This document shows positions 1 through 5,362 of a DNA stretch of 7,899 bases, one piece after another. Source of the stretch: an uncultured Bdellovibrio sp. (GTDB taxonomy: Bacteria > Bdellovibrionota > Bdellovibrionia > Bdellovibrionales > Bdellovibrionaceae); the NCBI GenBank assembly GCA_946482355.1, contig CAMLRE010000084.1, positions 1 to 7,899 on the forward strand, in the 5' to 3' direction. The notes under the pieces were generated by a model. The model saw only the letters and a program-made list of their open reading frames with translations, was not told the origin of the DNA and did not search any database. A program made the translations under genes and the position numbers. The stretch's first letter is position 1; each line of letters begins with the position of its first letter.

Positions 1-20
1 TGGTAACAATGATCATACAT
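1..20 (-). CDS. Possible start of a downstream operon gene (partial, runs off the window)
   Basis: The TAA stop of the membrane-protein gene (20-22) overlaps an ATG at 18-20, giving TAATG on the minus strand. This is the same stop/start arrangement that joins the hydrolase and ogt genes elsewhere in this window. The six visible codons read M-Y-D-H-C-Y. A second ATG at 14-16, in another frame, reads M-I-I-V-T. Neither has a clear Shine-Dalgarno sequence and too little is visible to identify a product. Only the overlapping stop/start supports this call. Confidence 0.25.
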
Positions 21-1105
21 TAAACCACTTTTGAGGATTCGTCTTTAGTTGCTTTATCTTCAGTAGGTTCGTCTTTAAAGTTCATTTGAACGATCACATC
101 GTCATCTGTTGGTTGATTTTCAGGGTTTACTGGTTCTTCAGCTTTAGTTTCAGCTGCTACTTCGGCTTTAACCTGATCTTCTACGACTTTTGAATGTTCA
201 GCTTCAACTGCAGCTGTTTCTTTTTGTTCAGTCACCACTTCATTAACGACTTGCTGTACATTTTCTTGTGCCGCTGCTTCAACAGTCGCTGTTGTTTGTG
301 CGGCAACCGCTGCTGCCTCTTCAATTTGTTTAGCTGCTGCTGCACGAGCTACCGCAAGTTTAGCTTCTAATTCAGCTTCTTGCATTTGCTGCATGTGTTT
401 TACTAAGTGTTTATTCTTACGAGTTTCAATCGAGTAAGTCGCAGCAATAACTAAACAGATCGCTAACGGGTCAAAAACCGATACGAAAATTAAGATTAAA
501 TACTGAACCACTTTATCAATCGGAATATTAAAGTTACGAGAAATGTAGATTAATGGTCCTACTTTTTTCTTCACTTCTAAGATATTTAAGTTTGAATTCG
601 TGATCGTTGTTTCGTTATCGGCATATTTTTTATTTAATTCTAAAATACGAGGCTCAATCGCTTGACGTGCTGCTAGCCTTTTTCCGATACGTTCCTCAGG
701 AATTTCTTCAACAGAGTAGTTCAAACGTTCAATTTCTGTTGTAATCATTTCCTGTTGTTTTTTTAAGTTCTCTAATTTGATGGTCTCACCTTCTAACACC
801 GTAGAAGCTGATTGGTAGGCATCAGATAAAAATCCGAACACACCGATTGACGTGATCGCCGATAAAGTAATAACCGCGAACGTCATGTAAATTTTAAAAG
901 CGACGTTAATATTTTTCCAAGTTTGGTGAAGATAGGCTGCTAAAATGAACTTAGCAAACTCTAAAGATCCGGCCATCATACACACGGCAACGAGTGCACC
1001 GCTAAATAAAGCGCCGATCCCGATAATAGAGAAATAAGCACCCAGTGTTGAAACGAGCGCAGCTGCAATCACAAGTCCGATGGTTATCCAAAGTGAAACG
1101 ATCAT
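20..1105 (-). CDS. Phage-like multi-pass membrane protein with coiled coil and Ala/Glu-rich tail, function unknown
   Basis: This 361-residue protein has no function I can assign. It has hydrophobic segments at about 5-25, 28-47 and 72-94. A charged, probably coiled-coil stretch follows at about 100-182. A last membrane segment lies at about 199-224 and contains V-F-D-P-L-A-I. The cytoplasmic tail (225-361) is rich in Ala, Glu, Lys and Val and is strongly acidic towards the end. The order (A-Y-F-S-I-I-G, S-L-E-F-A-K, L-H-Q-T-W-K, S-I-G-V-F-G-F-L-S, coil, F-D-P-L-A) matches, from memory, hypothetical proteins of T4-like cyanophages and other marine phages. The start ATG has no Shine-Dalgarno sequence, but a -10-like hexamer lies 6 nt upstream, so the mRNA may be leaderless. 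The ogt terminator lies between this gene and the upstream operon, so it is probably transcribed separately. The reading frame is secure; the phage link is recollection, not a search. Confidence 0.85.
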   Translation of the reverse strand: MIVSLWITIGLVIAAALVSTLGAYFSIIGIGALFSGALVAVCMMAGSLEFAKFILAAYLHQTWKNINVAFKIYMTFAVITLSAITSIGVFGFLSDAYQSASTVLEGETIKLENLKKQQEMITTEIERLNYSVEEIPEERIGKRLAARQAIEPRILELNKKYADNETTITNSNLNILEVKKKVGPLIYISRNFNIPIDKVVQYLILIFVSVFDPLAICLVIAATYSIETRKNKHLVKHMQQMQEAELEAKLAVARAAAAKQIEEAAAVAAQTTATVEAAAQENVQQVVNEVVTEQKETAAVEAEHSKVVEDQVKAEVAAETKAEEPVNPENQPTDDDVIVQMNFKDEPTEDKATKDESSKVV

Positions 1106-1111
1106 GCACTA

Positions 1112-1140
1112 ATTATCGTGATTTTGAGTGTTTTATTAAA
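1112..1140 (-). promoter_or_regulatory. Possible promoter of the phage-like membrane-protein gene
   Basis: On the minus strand, GATAAT (1112-1117) matches five of six -10 consensus bases. Seventeen bases upstream sits TTTAAT (1135-1140), a weak -35 with three of six matches. Only six bases separate the -10 from the ATG, so transcription would start at or next to the start codon. No Shine-Dalgarno sequence is present, which fits a leaderless transcript. Confidence 0.4.
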
Positions 1141-1205
1141 CGGGTCCTAGGTCTTGAACAGGGCCCAAAATATCAAATCTAGACAGAATAAATGACTTTA
1201 ATATT

Positions 1206-1234
1206 AAAAGCAGGCTGGCCTAAAGGACGCCTGC
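1206..1234 (-). terminator. Intrinsic terminator of the hydrolase-ogt operon
   Basis: Read on the minus strand, GCAGGC (1234-1229) pairs with GCCTGC (1215-1210). Inside, CC and GG can stack around a TTTA loop with a mismatched stretch between. The stem is followed by TTTT (1209-1206) and more A/T. It begins 6 bp after the ogt stop codon, the expected place for a Rho-independent terminator. The T-tract is short. Confidence 0.65.
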
Positions 1235-1240
1235 ATCGGA

Positions 1241-1735
1241 TCATCCCTTAAAAGCGATGTTTTCTAAATTCAACAAATGGCGCTTGAACGGCAAACCACC
1301 CGAGTATCCGCCTAAAGTTCCATCGGCAGCAATCACCCGGTGACACGGAATAATAATACAAAAATTATTACGGCCATTCGCTGTTCCCACCGCACGCACC
1401 GCTTTTGGATTTTGAATATTTTCAGCTAATTCTTTATAAGACACAGATTTACCAAATGGAATTTGTTGCAACTGATCCCAAACTTGTTTTTGAAAAGGTG
1501 TGCCCACGATTTCAAGTTTGACTGAAAACTTTTTTCTTTTTCCGGCTAAGTATTCACGAATTTCTGCTTCAGCTTGCGCTAAATATTTTTTCGCTTCACC
1601 CGCTTCATCTAATGACTTAACCAGCGGCGATTTTTGTTTTTCGGTTAAACAACTGCGAAGTCCTGTAGCTGAAGCTTCAAGGTAAATGTCGCCCACTTCA
1701 GATTCAAATTTATATTGAACAACGTCTGCTTTCAT
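1241..1735 (-). CDS. ogt: Methylated-DNA--[protein]-cysteine S-methyltransferase (O6-alkylguanine-DNA alkyltransferase)
   Basis: This suicide DNA-repair protein moves the alkyl group from O6-methylguanine (and O4-methylthymine) to its own cysteine in the cytoplasm. The 164-residue reading starts at the ATG at 1733-1735. The signature I-I-I-P-C-H-R-V-I lies near residues 127-135, with acceptor Cys131. Other expected positions are Tyr100 (in S-V-S-Y), the arginine finger in R-A-V-G (Arg114), Asn123, Tyr144 in G-G-Y-S-G-G, and Glu158. Residues 1-75 form the variable N-terminal domain and about 80-160 the DNA-binding domain. A longer frame reaches 1792, but that would overlap the hydrolase by 58 bp and has no ribosome site. 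The chosen ATG overlaps the hydrolase stop (TAATG) and has GGTGA four bases upstream, so translation is probably coupled. There is no Ada-type regulatory N-terminus, so this is Ogt-like rather than Ada. Confidence 0.95.
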   Translation of the reverse strand: MKADVVQYKFESEVGDIYLEASATGLRSCLTEKQKSPLVKSLDEAGEAKKYLAQAEAEIREYLAGKRKKFSVKLEIVGTPFQKQVWDQLQQIPFGKSVSYKELAENIQNPKAVRAVGTANGRNNFCIIIPCHRVIAADGTLGGYSGGLPFKRHLLNLENIAFKG

Positions 1736-2619
1736 TATTTCACCAGCTGTGTTTCTAACCATTGACGAGATGTTTCGGCCAATTCTTCCCAACCACGTGC
1801 TACCATTAAACAGTGATCGCGACCTTTGCTTAAGTAGAACTCTGTATAGCCCGGAGTATCGTCATATTTTTGAAAGTTAGCGTAAGTTAATTTGGCCGGA
1901 ATAATATGATCTTCACTGCCGGCTACTAACAATAATGGTCCACGAGCATTGTCATAATTTAACGAACCCACCTTAGTTAAAGGACCGCGCCCTACACTTT
2001 TTGATTCAGGAACCGCGTAAGTTTCAAAAATTCTTTTTTGTTCAGATTCAGACTGGGCATTACAAAATGCGTAATTAAAACTATCTTGATCTTGCACAAT
2101 AGGGCTTGAACTAAACGGATTTAAAATCGGCCAGTTTGTGCGTGTGAAAGACCAGCTCATAACGAATGTCCAACGTGGCGGCGCTGAATCAAGCACAACC
2201 GCCGCTGAAGCTAGGTTTTCACTTAATAAAATTTGCGCCACTAACCCACCCATAGAATGGCCGATTAAAATAGGCTTTACTTTTTTCTCGCGTAAAATAG
2301 CTCGGTAGTGATTTAAAACATCTTCTAAAGAAAGTTCGGCTAATGCATCAAAGTTTTTCTTATCACGCATTTCAGCCACTGGCTTATCATGTAGAGGCCA
2401 TGCCGGAGCTGATGTTTTATAACCATGTAATGTGAAATACTTTTGCCATTCTGTCCAATTATCTGACGTCATGAACATGCCGTGAATAAACATCACTTCT
2501 TTAGGGTTTGTTACAGATCCTTTGGCGTTTTCTGAAAACACTTCTTTCTGCGGTAAAGACGAACAGCCCACAGCAAGTAAGAAAAAAGCAGATAACAAAG
2601 AAATAAACCCTTTAGTCAT
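1735..2619 (-). CDS. Lipoprotein alpha/beta hydrolase
   Basis: This 294-residue serine hydrolase is predicted to be a lipid-anchored envelope enzyme. Residues 1-18 form a signal peptide ending in A-V-G-C, so Cys19 would be lipidated; Ser at +2 favours the outer membrane. The alpha/beta-hydrolase core begins after about residue 40. It shows the oxyanion H-G (46-47), nucleophile elbow G-H-S-M-G-G with Ser122, acid Asp237 in G-S-E-D-H-I-I-P, and His269 in R-D-H-C. The triad is complete, so the enzyme is probably active. The substrate cannot be read from the sequence; lipase, esterase or lysophospholipase activity are all possible. The ATG at 2617-2619 has AAGGAG (2627-2632) seven bases upstream. 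It is the first gene of an operon with ogt, and its TAA overlaps the ogt ATG by one base. Confidence 0.92.
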   Translation of the reverse strand: MTKGFISLLSAFFLLAVGCSSLPQKEVFSENAKGSVTNPKEVMFIHGMFMTSDNWTEWQKYFTLHGYKTSAPAWPLHDKPVAEMRDKKNFDALAELSLEDVLNHYRAILREKKVKPILIGHSMGGLVAQILLSENLASAAVVLDSAPPRWTFVMSWSFTRTNWPILNPFSSSPIVQDQDSFNYAFCNAQSESEQKRIFETYAVPESKSVGRGPLTKVGSLNYDNARGPLLLVAGSEDHIIPAKLTYANFQKYDDTPGYTEFYLSKGRDHCLMVARGWEELAETSRQWLETQLVK

Positions 2620-2693
2620 TACATGACTCCTTTTTAAGCGAATAATCTAACTCTAGACCCGAATTCTTTTTGAGTAAAAGAGAATTTTTCGCT

Positions 2694-3509
2694 ATGAATG
2701 TCGGCATGGCCAAAGCCCTTGATGAATTACAATGGATTGAAGATTTGCTTCCGGAAAGCTTTAACCGCCGCGCTATGTTCGGCGGATTTGCCTATTATGA
2801 CGGCCCTTTTTTAAAGCTGGTGCTTTTTGAGGGTGGCTCTGAAAAATGGGACGGCTGTATGTTTCCCGCAGAAAAAGAACATCATGAAAAGCTTCTTTCG
2901 CAATTTCCGTTTTTAGTAAATCATTCTGTTTTACCCAAATGGCTTTATCTTTCGTTAAACGATGAAAATTTTGAAGACCACGCTAAAAAAGTTGTGCGCG
3001 AGTTAGCGCGCCCACAAACTTTATGGGGTACGATCCCCGATCGTAAGAAAAAAGCCGATCAAAAAGCGACCGGCAAAGTTAAAAAAATAAAAATAGAAAA
3101 AATTGAAAAAGTTTCTGCTGAAGATATGCGTAAACCGCGCATGTTTCGCGATGAATCGTTAGCTGAGAAAATGGATAAGTTAAAAACGATTCAGGATTTT
3201 AAAAACTTTGGACCAGCCACAGAAAAAATCTTTCTTCAGGCTAAGATTAAAACGCCTGCGCAGTTTATTTCTTTAGGCTGGAAGAAAACTTTTGCTAAGT
3301 TAGTTGAAGTTAATCCCAAACATAACCATTCGCTTTTTGCTTACGCCATTATCGGAGCTTTAGAAAATAAAGAATGGAATGCGATTAGCGAAGATTTAAA
3401 AAAAGAAGCCCAAAGCTTTGCCAAAGAACTTCGTGATAAGGCTAAAGCCAAAACTAAATCTAAAGAAAAACCTGCAAAGAAAAAATCAAAAGTTCGTAAA
3501 AAGAAATAG
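2694..3509 (+). CDS. TfoX/Sxy-like two-domain protein with lysine-rich linker and tail
   Basis: The 271-residue protein has a TfoX N-terminal-type domain at about 18-108, with A-M-F-G-G-F-A-Y-Y-D-G near residues 27-37. The end of that domain (W-L-Y-L-S-L, then E-D-H-A-K-K-V-V) also recalls MmcQ/YjbR proteins, a related fold. A Lys-rich linker follows (about 115-160). A TfoX C-terminal domain lies at about 167-245, with N-F-G-P-A-T-E-K-I-F, T-P-A-Q-F-I-S-L-G-W and A-L-E-N-K-E-W. The last 25 residues are nearly all Lys, Ala and Ser. TfoX/Sxy proteins act as regulators of competence genes with CRP in gammaproteobacteria; a role here is not shown, although the basic tail suggests nucleic-acid contact. 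ATG 2694 is chosen over an in-frame TTG at 2670 because AAGAGA (2678-2683) precedes it by 10 bases. The end overlaps azlD by 24 bp tail to tail. Confidence 0.85.
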   Translation: MNVGMAKALDELQWIEDLLPESFNRRAMFGGFAYYDGPFLKLVLFEGGSEKWDGCMFPAEKEHHEKLLSQFPFLVNHSVLPKWLYLSLNDENFEDHAKKVVRELARPQTLWGTIPDRKKKADQKATGKVKKIKIEKIEKVSAEDMRKPRMFRDESLAEKMDKLKTIQDFKNFGPATEKIFLQAKIKTPAQFISLGWKKTFAKLVEVNPKHNHSLFAYAIIGALENKEWNAISEDLKKEAQSFAKELRDKAKAKTKSKEKPAKKKSKVRKKK

Positions 3510-3809
3510 CGCCACTAAGCCAAAAGCAATTGTGGCTAACGTTGAACGCGTTACCGCACAAAGAATTGTCGCTAAAACTAAAACAGCCGCACGCTCTTTA
3601 CCCATCATCCACTCAACTGACCCTTTATGAAAAAACACAGCTGGCGCCACAAAGGCTGGTAAAATAGCTGCCGGAATAAAGGTAAATAACTCTTTTAAGC
3701 GATCAGAAATTTTAACTTTCGCTGATAAGGCAATAATAGACCCACGAATCACTAAAGTTCCAACGGCCAGTAAAAAAACATTTACCCAGTAATAGCTTTG
3801 AGGAATCAT
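3486..3809 (-). CDS. azlD: AzlD family branched-chain amino acid export subunit
   Basis: At 107 residues this has the usual AzlD length. It shows about four hydrophobic segments (8-30, 42-61, 72-87, 89-106). The family-like features are T-L-V-I-R-G-S near the start, L-F-T-F-I-P-A-A-I-L-P-A in the middle and T-R-S-T-L-A-T-I-A-F-G-L-V-A-L at the end. AzlD is the small partner of AzlC; in E. coli the related YgaZH pair exports L-valine. The ATG overlaps the azlC stop in an ATGA (3806-3809), so translation is very likely coupled. The last 24 bp lie opposite the 3' end of the TfoX-like gene, and no terminator is visible between the two. Confidence 0.9.
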   Translation of the reverse strand: MIPQSYYWVNVFLLAVGTLVIRGSIIALSAKVKISDRLKELFTFIPAAILPAFVAPAVFFHKGSVEWMMGKERAAVLVLATILCAVTRSTLATIAFGLVALFLFTNF

Positions 3810-4486
3810 GCCTTACCTTTTTTACGCGTAAGAAGATACGCAAGCCCGATACCCAAAAGGGCCGTGGCCATTAAACCAGTACGGTACGGAAGATTATTTA
3901 ATAACAAAGAAACAACCGAAGAAAAAATCGCAACGACAATATATTTATAGTTTTTTAAAGTCGGCATTAATAAAGCCACAAAGCTAAGTGGAATTGCATA
4001 ATCTAAAGAAATTGATTTCGGTGCGAAGTTTCCAAAAACATATCCGGCCATCACCGATGAATGCCACACGATTAACATACACACACAAGAGCCAATGTAA
4101 AATTCAATAGCTTCATGATTTGAGCGAAACTTGTCTTGCTCAGCAGACATCACAGCGTAACTCTGATCGGTCACACAAAAGGCACTAAATAACTTTTTCA
4201 AAAATGGCTCTTGTTGAACAACCGGAGATAAAGCGGCGCTATAAAGTAAAAAACGCAGGTTTATAATTAAACCCGTTGCAACCACAACCCAAATCGCCGC
4301 TTGGTATTTCATAAGTTCTACCGCTGCAATTTGCGAAGCTCCGGCAAATACAAAAAGATTCATTGTCACCGTTTGAAAGAAACTCATCTGCGCATCAGCA
4401 CTGACTGTTCCCATAACCGCACCGAAGGGAATAATTCCTGGAGCAATGGGAAGCATACCTTTAAAACCGCGACGAAACTGACTCAT
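3806..4486 (-). CDS. azlC: AzlC family branched-chain amino acid export permease
   Basis: This 226-residue inner-membrane protein is the large subunit of an AzlCD (YgaZH-like) exporter. Family motifs appear in order: F-R-R-G-F-K-G-M-L-P-I with I-P-F-G (5-22), F-A-G-A-S-Q (47-52), N-L-R-F-L-L-Y-S-A-A-L-S-P (76-88), T-D-Q-S-Y-A-V (106-112), L-L-M-P-T-L-K (172-178) and L-P-Y-R-T-G-L (199-205). The length is normal. The substrate may be branched-chain or other small hydrophobic amino acids, but it cannot be read from sequence. The ATG at 4484-4486 is chosen because F-R-R-G is conserved near the family N-terminus. It has no Shine-Dalgarno sequence; a TACAAT hexamer 8 nt upstream suggests a leaderless mRNA. 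It is the first gene of a two-gene operon with azlD. Confidence 0.93.
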   Translation of the reverse strand: MSQFRRGFKGMLPIAPGIIPFGAVMGTVSADAQMSFFQTVTMNLFVFAGASQIAAVELMKYQAAIWVVVATGLIINLRFLLYSAALSPVVQQEPFLKKLFSAFCVTDQSYAVMSAEQDKFRSNHEAIEFYIGSCVCMLIVWHSSVMAGYVFGNFAPKSISLDYAIPLSFVALLMPTLKNYKYIVVAIFSSVVSLLLNNLPYRTGLMATALLGIGLAYLLTRKKGKA

Positions 4487-4494
4487 GATTTACG

Positions 4495-4522
4495 ATTGTA
4501 AATAACTTTATAGGTAGTACAA
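4495..4522 (-). promoter_or_regulatory. Possible azlCD promoter
   Basis: On the minus strand, TTGTAC (4517-4522) and TACAAT (4495-4500) are separated by 16 bases. The -10 matches five of six consensus bases and the -35 only three. Eight bases separate the -10 from the azlC ATG, so the transcript would begin at or just before the start codon. A TATAAA at 4506-4511 could be an alternative -10 giving a short leader. Confidence 0.45.
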
Positions 4523-4561
4523 GCGGGACTTCATCTAAACAAAATCCGTGTTAACAGCAAA

Positions 4562-4588
4562 TTCTTGCGTTTTCATTTAACTTACAAT
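4562..4588 (+). promoter_or_regulatory. Possible promoter for the riboswitch and manganese exporter
   Basis: TACAAT at 4583-4588 matches five of six -10 bases. It would place the transcript start near 4595, just before the aptamer begins at about 4600. The -35 is poor: TTCTTG (4562-4567) lies 15 bases upstream, so the promoter is weak or needs an activator. Position relative to the aptamer is the main support. Confidence 0.4.
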
Positions 4589-4599
4589 AACTTAGGTGC

Positions 4600-4720
4600 T
4601 GTTAGGGAGTAGTCACTTATTTTAAAAAATAAGAACTGTGTCGACATACTGGGTATAACCCCCGGCACAGTTGGTAAGAAAAAACTGCAGTACAGTTTAA
4701 CTTACTCGACGAGACTGACA
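4600..4720 (+). promoter_or_regulatory. yybP-ykoY manganese riboswitch aptamer
   Basis: This untranslated leader has the conserved loop GGGAGTAG (4605-4612) and the closing CGAGAC (4710-4715) typical of the yybP-ykoY class. That class binds Mn2+ directly and controls Mn2+ export genes. P1 is TGTTAG (4600-4605) with CTGACA (4715-4720). P2 is CTTATTT (4616-4622) with AAATAAG (4627-4633). P3 is nine pairs, 4635-4643 with 4663-4671, capped by a GGG/CCC helix at 4651-4661. P4 is GTAAG (4674-4678) with CTTAC (4701-4705), plus AAACTG/CAGTTT (4682-4698). The GTCGACATACTG and CCGGCACAG stretches also fit the class as I remember it. The UPF0016 gene on the same strand downstream is the classic partner. 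Confidence 0.9.
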
Positions 4721-4758
4721 TAGGTGTTAATTAACGCCCGTGTCGTCTTATGTCTTTT
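4717..4758 (+). terminator. Possible riboswitch-controlled terminator (expression platform)
   Basis: GACATA (4717-4722) pairs perfectly with TATGTC (4749-4754), which is followed by TTTT (4755-4758). Inside it, GGTGTT (4723-4728) pairs with AACGCC (4733-4738) around an AATT loop; a 10-nt bulge (4739-4748) interrupts the 3' side. GACA at 4717-4720 is also the end of the aptamer P1 strand, so P1 and this hairpin cannot form together. That suggests Mn2+ binding prevents termination and turns the exporter on. The short U-tract and the bulge make it an imperfect terminator. Confidence 0.45.
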
Positions 4759-4771
4759 ACTCTCGTTAAAG

Positions 4772-4818
4772 GCTTCAAACTTCACGGCAAAAAAACAAGT
4801 GAGGAAAAAAGTGGAAGC
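4772..4818 (+). promoter_or_regulatory. Possible ribosome-site-masking hairpin before the manganese exporter
   Basis: CTTCAC (4780-4785) can pair with GTGAGG (4799-4804), which contains the Shine-Dalgarno GAGG. GCTTC (4772-4776) can pair with GAAGC (4814-4818), just past the GTG start. Together they would enclose the ribosome site and start codon. The pairs are short and include one G-U, so this is an alternative or additional control step, not an established one. Confidence 0.3.
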
Positions 4819-5362
4819 AATCATTAACTCAACAATTTTAGTTTTTATCAGCGAAATGGGAGACAAAACCCAACTATTAGCTTTAGTTCTAGCAGCTCGC
4901 TTTAAAAAACCATGGCCCATCTTACTTGGTATTTTTGTCGCCACTTTAGCCAATCACTATTTAGCAAGTTACGTTGGCGTTTACATCACACAATATTTTT
5001 CACCGACGACTTTACGAATGATTTTAGCCGCTACCTTCATTGGCTTTGGTTTGTGGATTTTAATTCCTGATAAAGATGAAGGCTTAAATGAAAACTATAA
5101 ATGGGGCGCCTTTGTAACGACCCTAGTTGCTTTTTTCATGGCCGAAATGGGAGATAAAACCCAATTGGCCACTGTAGCCTTAGGCGCTAGATACGCTTCA
5201 ACTACAGCGGTTACTTTCGGAACGACATTGGGAATGTTATTAGCCAATGCCCCGGTCGTGTTCTTCGGTAAATGGTTTACAGACCGTATTCCAATGAAAT
5301 GGGTACACCGTATTGCCAGTGTACTTTTTATTGGTTTTGGAATCGCCTGCGTATTTATTTAA
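4811..5362 (+). CDS. UPF0016/GDT1 family Mn2+ exporter (MneA/TMEM165-like)
   Basis: This 183-residue inner-membrane protein has two homologous halves of three membrane segments each. Each half carries the family signature E-M-G-D-K-T-Q, at residues 15-21 and 112-118. These acidic motifs form the cation path in the family, whose members include Vibrio MneA, cyanobacterial Mnx and eukaryotic GDT1/TMEM165; they move Mn2+ (and in eukaryotes Ca2+ or H+). Export of Mn2+ from the cytoplasm is the likely job, supported by the manganese riboswitch in its leader. The start is the GTG at 4811, with GAGGA (4801-4805) five bases upstream. The open frame continues to about 4724, but that stretch is riboswitch leader and would add a non-family N-terminus. 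The TAA ends at 5362, directly against the end of the convergent lipoprotein gene. Confidence 0.93.
   Translation: MEAIINSTILVFISEMGDKTQLLALVLAARFKKPWPILLGIFVATLANHYLASYVGVYITQYFSPTTLRMILAATFIGFGLWILIPDKDEGLNENYKWGAFVTTLVAFFMAEMGDKTQLATVALGARYASTTAVTFGTTLGMLLANAPVVFFGKWFTDRIPMKWVHRIASVLFIGFGIACVFI
4853..5164 (+). repeat. Internal direct repeat encoding the two E-M-G-D-K-T-Q motifs
   Basis: The 21 bases at 4853-4873 and 5144-5164 differ at one position (C versus T in the Asp codon), so they are nearly identical in DNA as well as protein. The repeat reflects the internal duplication of the UPF0016 family; the DNA-level identity could be chance codon choice or gene conversion. Confidence 0.7.

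Noticed and set aside
1142..1166. GGGTCC / GGGCCC stem in the gap between ogt and the membrane-protein gene
   Set aside because: It is followed by AAAA only on the plus strand, where no gene is transcribed into it. On the minus strand it lies beyond the better ogt terminator and lacks a T-tract.
3511..3536. GCCAC ... GTGGC inverted repeat just after the TfoX-like stop codon
   Set aside because: It has a five-pair stem, a 16-base loop and no T-tract, and lies inside azlD coding sequence. It is not a convincing terminator.
4724..4810. N-terminal extension of the manganese exporter by 29 residues
   Set aside because: The stretch is the riboswitch expression platform. It has no ribosome site before it and adds a non-family N-terminus, while GTG 4811 has GAGGA upstream. 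An in-frame GTG at 4799 also lacks a ribosome site.
4702..4953. 83-residue open frame on the minus strand opposite the exporter
   Set aside because: It is a shadow of the riboswitch and exporter gene, with no ribosome site or recognisable domain.
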